From DATEEG01 sp035525055 (GTDB taxonomy: Bacteria > Actinomycetota > Acidimicrobiia > Spongiisociales > ZC4RG35), in assembly GCA_035525055.1 (NCBI GenBank), contig DATLEZ010000180.1, forward strand, positions 1 to 6,621: 6,621 nucleotides of DNA. The letters run 5' to 3'. Of the stretch, positions 6,235-6,621 are shown piece by piece. Every line of letters begins with the position of its first letter. Position 1 is the first letter of the stretch. The notes beneath the pieces are model-generated. The model was not told the DNA's origin and ran no database searches. It worked only from the letters and a program-made list of their open reading frames with translations. Made by a program: the position numbers and the translations under genes.

Positions 6235-6294
6235 GTCGAGTAGACGTGATGGTCGTTGTGCTTATGAGCGGCGGCCAGGCCGGAGGCGATTGGC
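6231..6294 (+). pseudogene. Truncated start of a gene that followed wecB
   Basis: An ATG at 6231 overlaps the wecB stop by 4 bases (ATGA), the same spacing as both other junctions in the operon, and opens MSRVDVMVVV followed by LMSGGQAGGDW. The VDVxVVxxxSGG pattern resembles the first strand of a GT2 glycosyltransferase. Beyond about 6294 the frame enters the insertion-sequence remnant and ends at 6363-6365, giving only 44 codons. No good Shine-Dalgarno is visible: GGAG at 6207-6210 is too far away. I read it as the N-terminal stub of a fourth operon gene cut by the insertion, but a chance overlap is possible. Confidence 0.35.
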
Positions 6295-6483
6295 GGCTCC
6301 TCTCATCTGACTGGGGATTGGCGGGTTTCGGATGCGGGGTGGTGAGGGTCAGTTGGGCCAGGTGACGCCGCCAGTGTGGAGGAGGCAGCGGAGCCGCTGG
6401 GGGTCGGGGCGGCGGAACCCGTGCCCGGCTCTCTTCACCTTCTTGATGACCAGGTTCGACTTTTCGGTGGGGCCGTTGGAAGC
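6295..6483 (-). mobile_element. Remnant of an ISL3-family insertion sequence (one end)
   Basis: The element is identified from the transposase C-terminus it carries on the - strand (6349-6483). Outside the stop codon, 54 non-coding bases lead to GGCTCCTCTCATCTGACTGG at 6295-6314, which has the GGCTC start that I recall for ISL3-family terminal inverted repeats. I take 6295 as the probable outer end. The opposite end is absent: at about 6483 the transposase sequence stops and a glycosyltransferase gene begins on the other strand. With no second terminus, neither the paired inverted repeats nor target-site duplications can be verified. Confidence 0.55.
6349..6483 (-). pseudogene. C-terminal fragment of an ISL3-family transposase
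   Basis: Read on the - strand, 6483 down to the TGA at 6349-6351 gives ASNGPTEKSNLVIKKVKRAG, then HGFRRPDPQRLRCLLHTGG and VTWPN before the stop. The NGPTE-x-x-N-x-x-IKK-x-KR-x-x-x-GFR block and the LL-H-x-GG-V-T-W-P ending are characteristic of the C-terminus of ISL3-type DDE transposases (the DDE_Tnp_ISL3 domain), including its last conserved glutamate region. Only about 44 codons remain of an expected 400 or more, so it is inactive. A longer open frame over the same bases (to 6598) is a shadow in another register. Confidence 0.7.
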
Positions 6484-6484
6484 A

Positions 6485-6621
6485 TTGCCGATCATCCGCG
6501 AGGGGCTGGTGGGACGGGGGGTGTATGCCCTGTCCGAGGAGGGGAGAAGCCGCTTTGGAGATTTCCCGGACTTGATCGCCGATGACCTGTTCGTCCACTC
6601 GCGCTTCGCGCCCTCGGAGCG
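6485..6621 (+). pseudogene. Glycosyltransferase family 2 fragment lacking its N-terminal half; runs off the window
   Basis: The frame from 6485 reads LPIIREGLVGRGVYALSEEG, then RSRFGDFPDLIADDLFVHS and RFAPSER to the window edge. It aligns without gaps to residues 134-179 of the GT2 at 533-1375, with 30 of 46 residues identical by eye, including GRGVY, GRSRF and FPDL-ADD-FVH. The conserved match begins at 6485. Upstream sequence is ISL3 transposase on the opposite strand, so the first 130 or so codons, including the DxD metal site, are missing and no start codon fits. It would be inactive unless expressed as an unusual fusion. The 3' part lies outside the window, so its further integrity is unknown. 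Confidence 0.7.

Noticed and set aside
6221..6598. Minus-strand frame of 125 codons rich in proline and arginine.
   Set aside because: It is out of register with the ISL3 transposase remnant on the same strand, which explains the bases better.
1..6621. CRISPR arrays, tRNA or rRNA genes, toxin-antitoxin or phage-defence modules.
   Set aside because: I saw no regularly spaced repeats, RNA gene signatures or defence-family motifs in either strand.

Overview
The window reads as a rearranged, partly decayed surface-polysaccharide (capsule, exopolysaccharide or teichoic-acid-like) biosynthesis region from a GC-rich bacterium. GC-rich codon use, GTG starts, actinobacterial-looking glycosyltransferases and an ISL3-type transposase ending point to Actinomycetota, but no marker gene fixes the taxon. 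That assignment is inference.

Left part (1-532): two broken genes on the + strand. At 59-221 is a Wzz-type chain-length regulator reduced to its N-terminal and C-terminal membrane segments, joined out of frame. At about 242-504 is the C-terminal end of a UDP-N-acetylmannosamine (nucleotide-sugar) dehydrogenase, WecC type, with two single-base frameshifts in homopolymer runs. A perfect 15-bp-arm palindrome (203-235) sits between them. Facing them on the - strand (533-1375) is an intact family 2 glycosyltransferase.

Middle part (1376-3218): 563 bases hold no intact gene, only a probable fragment resembling the N-terminal part of an FkbM-type methyltransferase (about 1550-1774). An intact WbbL/rhamnosyltransferase-like GT2 on the + strand follows (about 1939-2967), then a weak hairpin and about 220 bases without a gene.

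Right part (3219-6234): a compact + strand operon of three genes, each overlapping the next by 4 bases. It encodes an uncharacterised helical protein of 362 residues, a WecG/TagA/CpsF glycosyltransferase, and a non-hydrolysing UDP-GlcNAc 2-epimerase (WecB). WecB makes UDP-ManNAc and the TagA-type enzyme would transfer ManNAc (or ManNAcA) onto a lipid-linked sugar. The WecC remnant suggests the locus, or a relative of it, once also made UDP-ManNAcA.

End (6231-6621): a short ORF start overlaps the end of wecB by 4 bases and is cut off by the end of an ISL3-family insertion-sequence remnant (about 6295-6483, transposase C-terminus on the - strand). That remnant is fused directly to the middle of another GT2 gene (+ strand, running out of the window), which is a diverged paralogue of the GT2 at 533-1375. 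I see no CRISPR array, tRNA or rRNA, and no convincing new defence or mobile system. The interest lies in the scars of rearrangement, the unknown operon gene and two strong palindromes.
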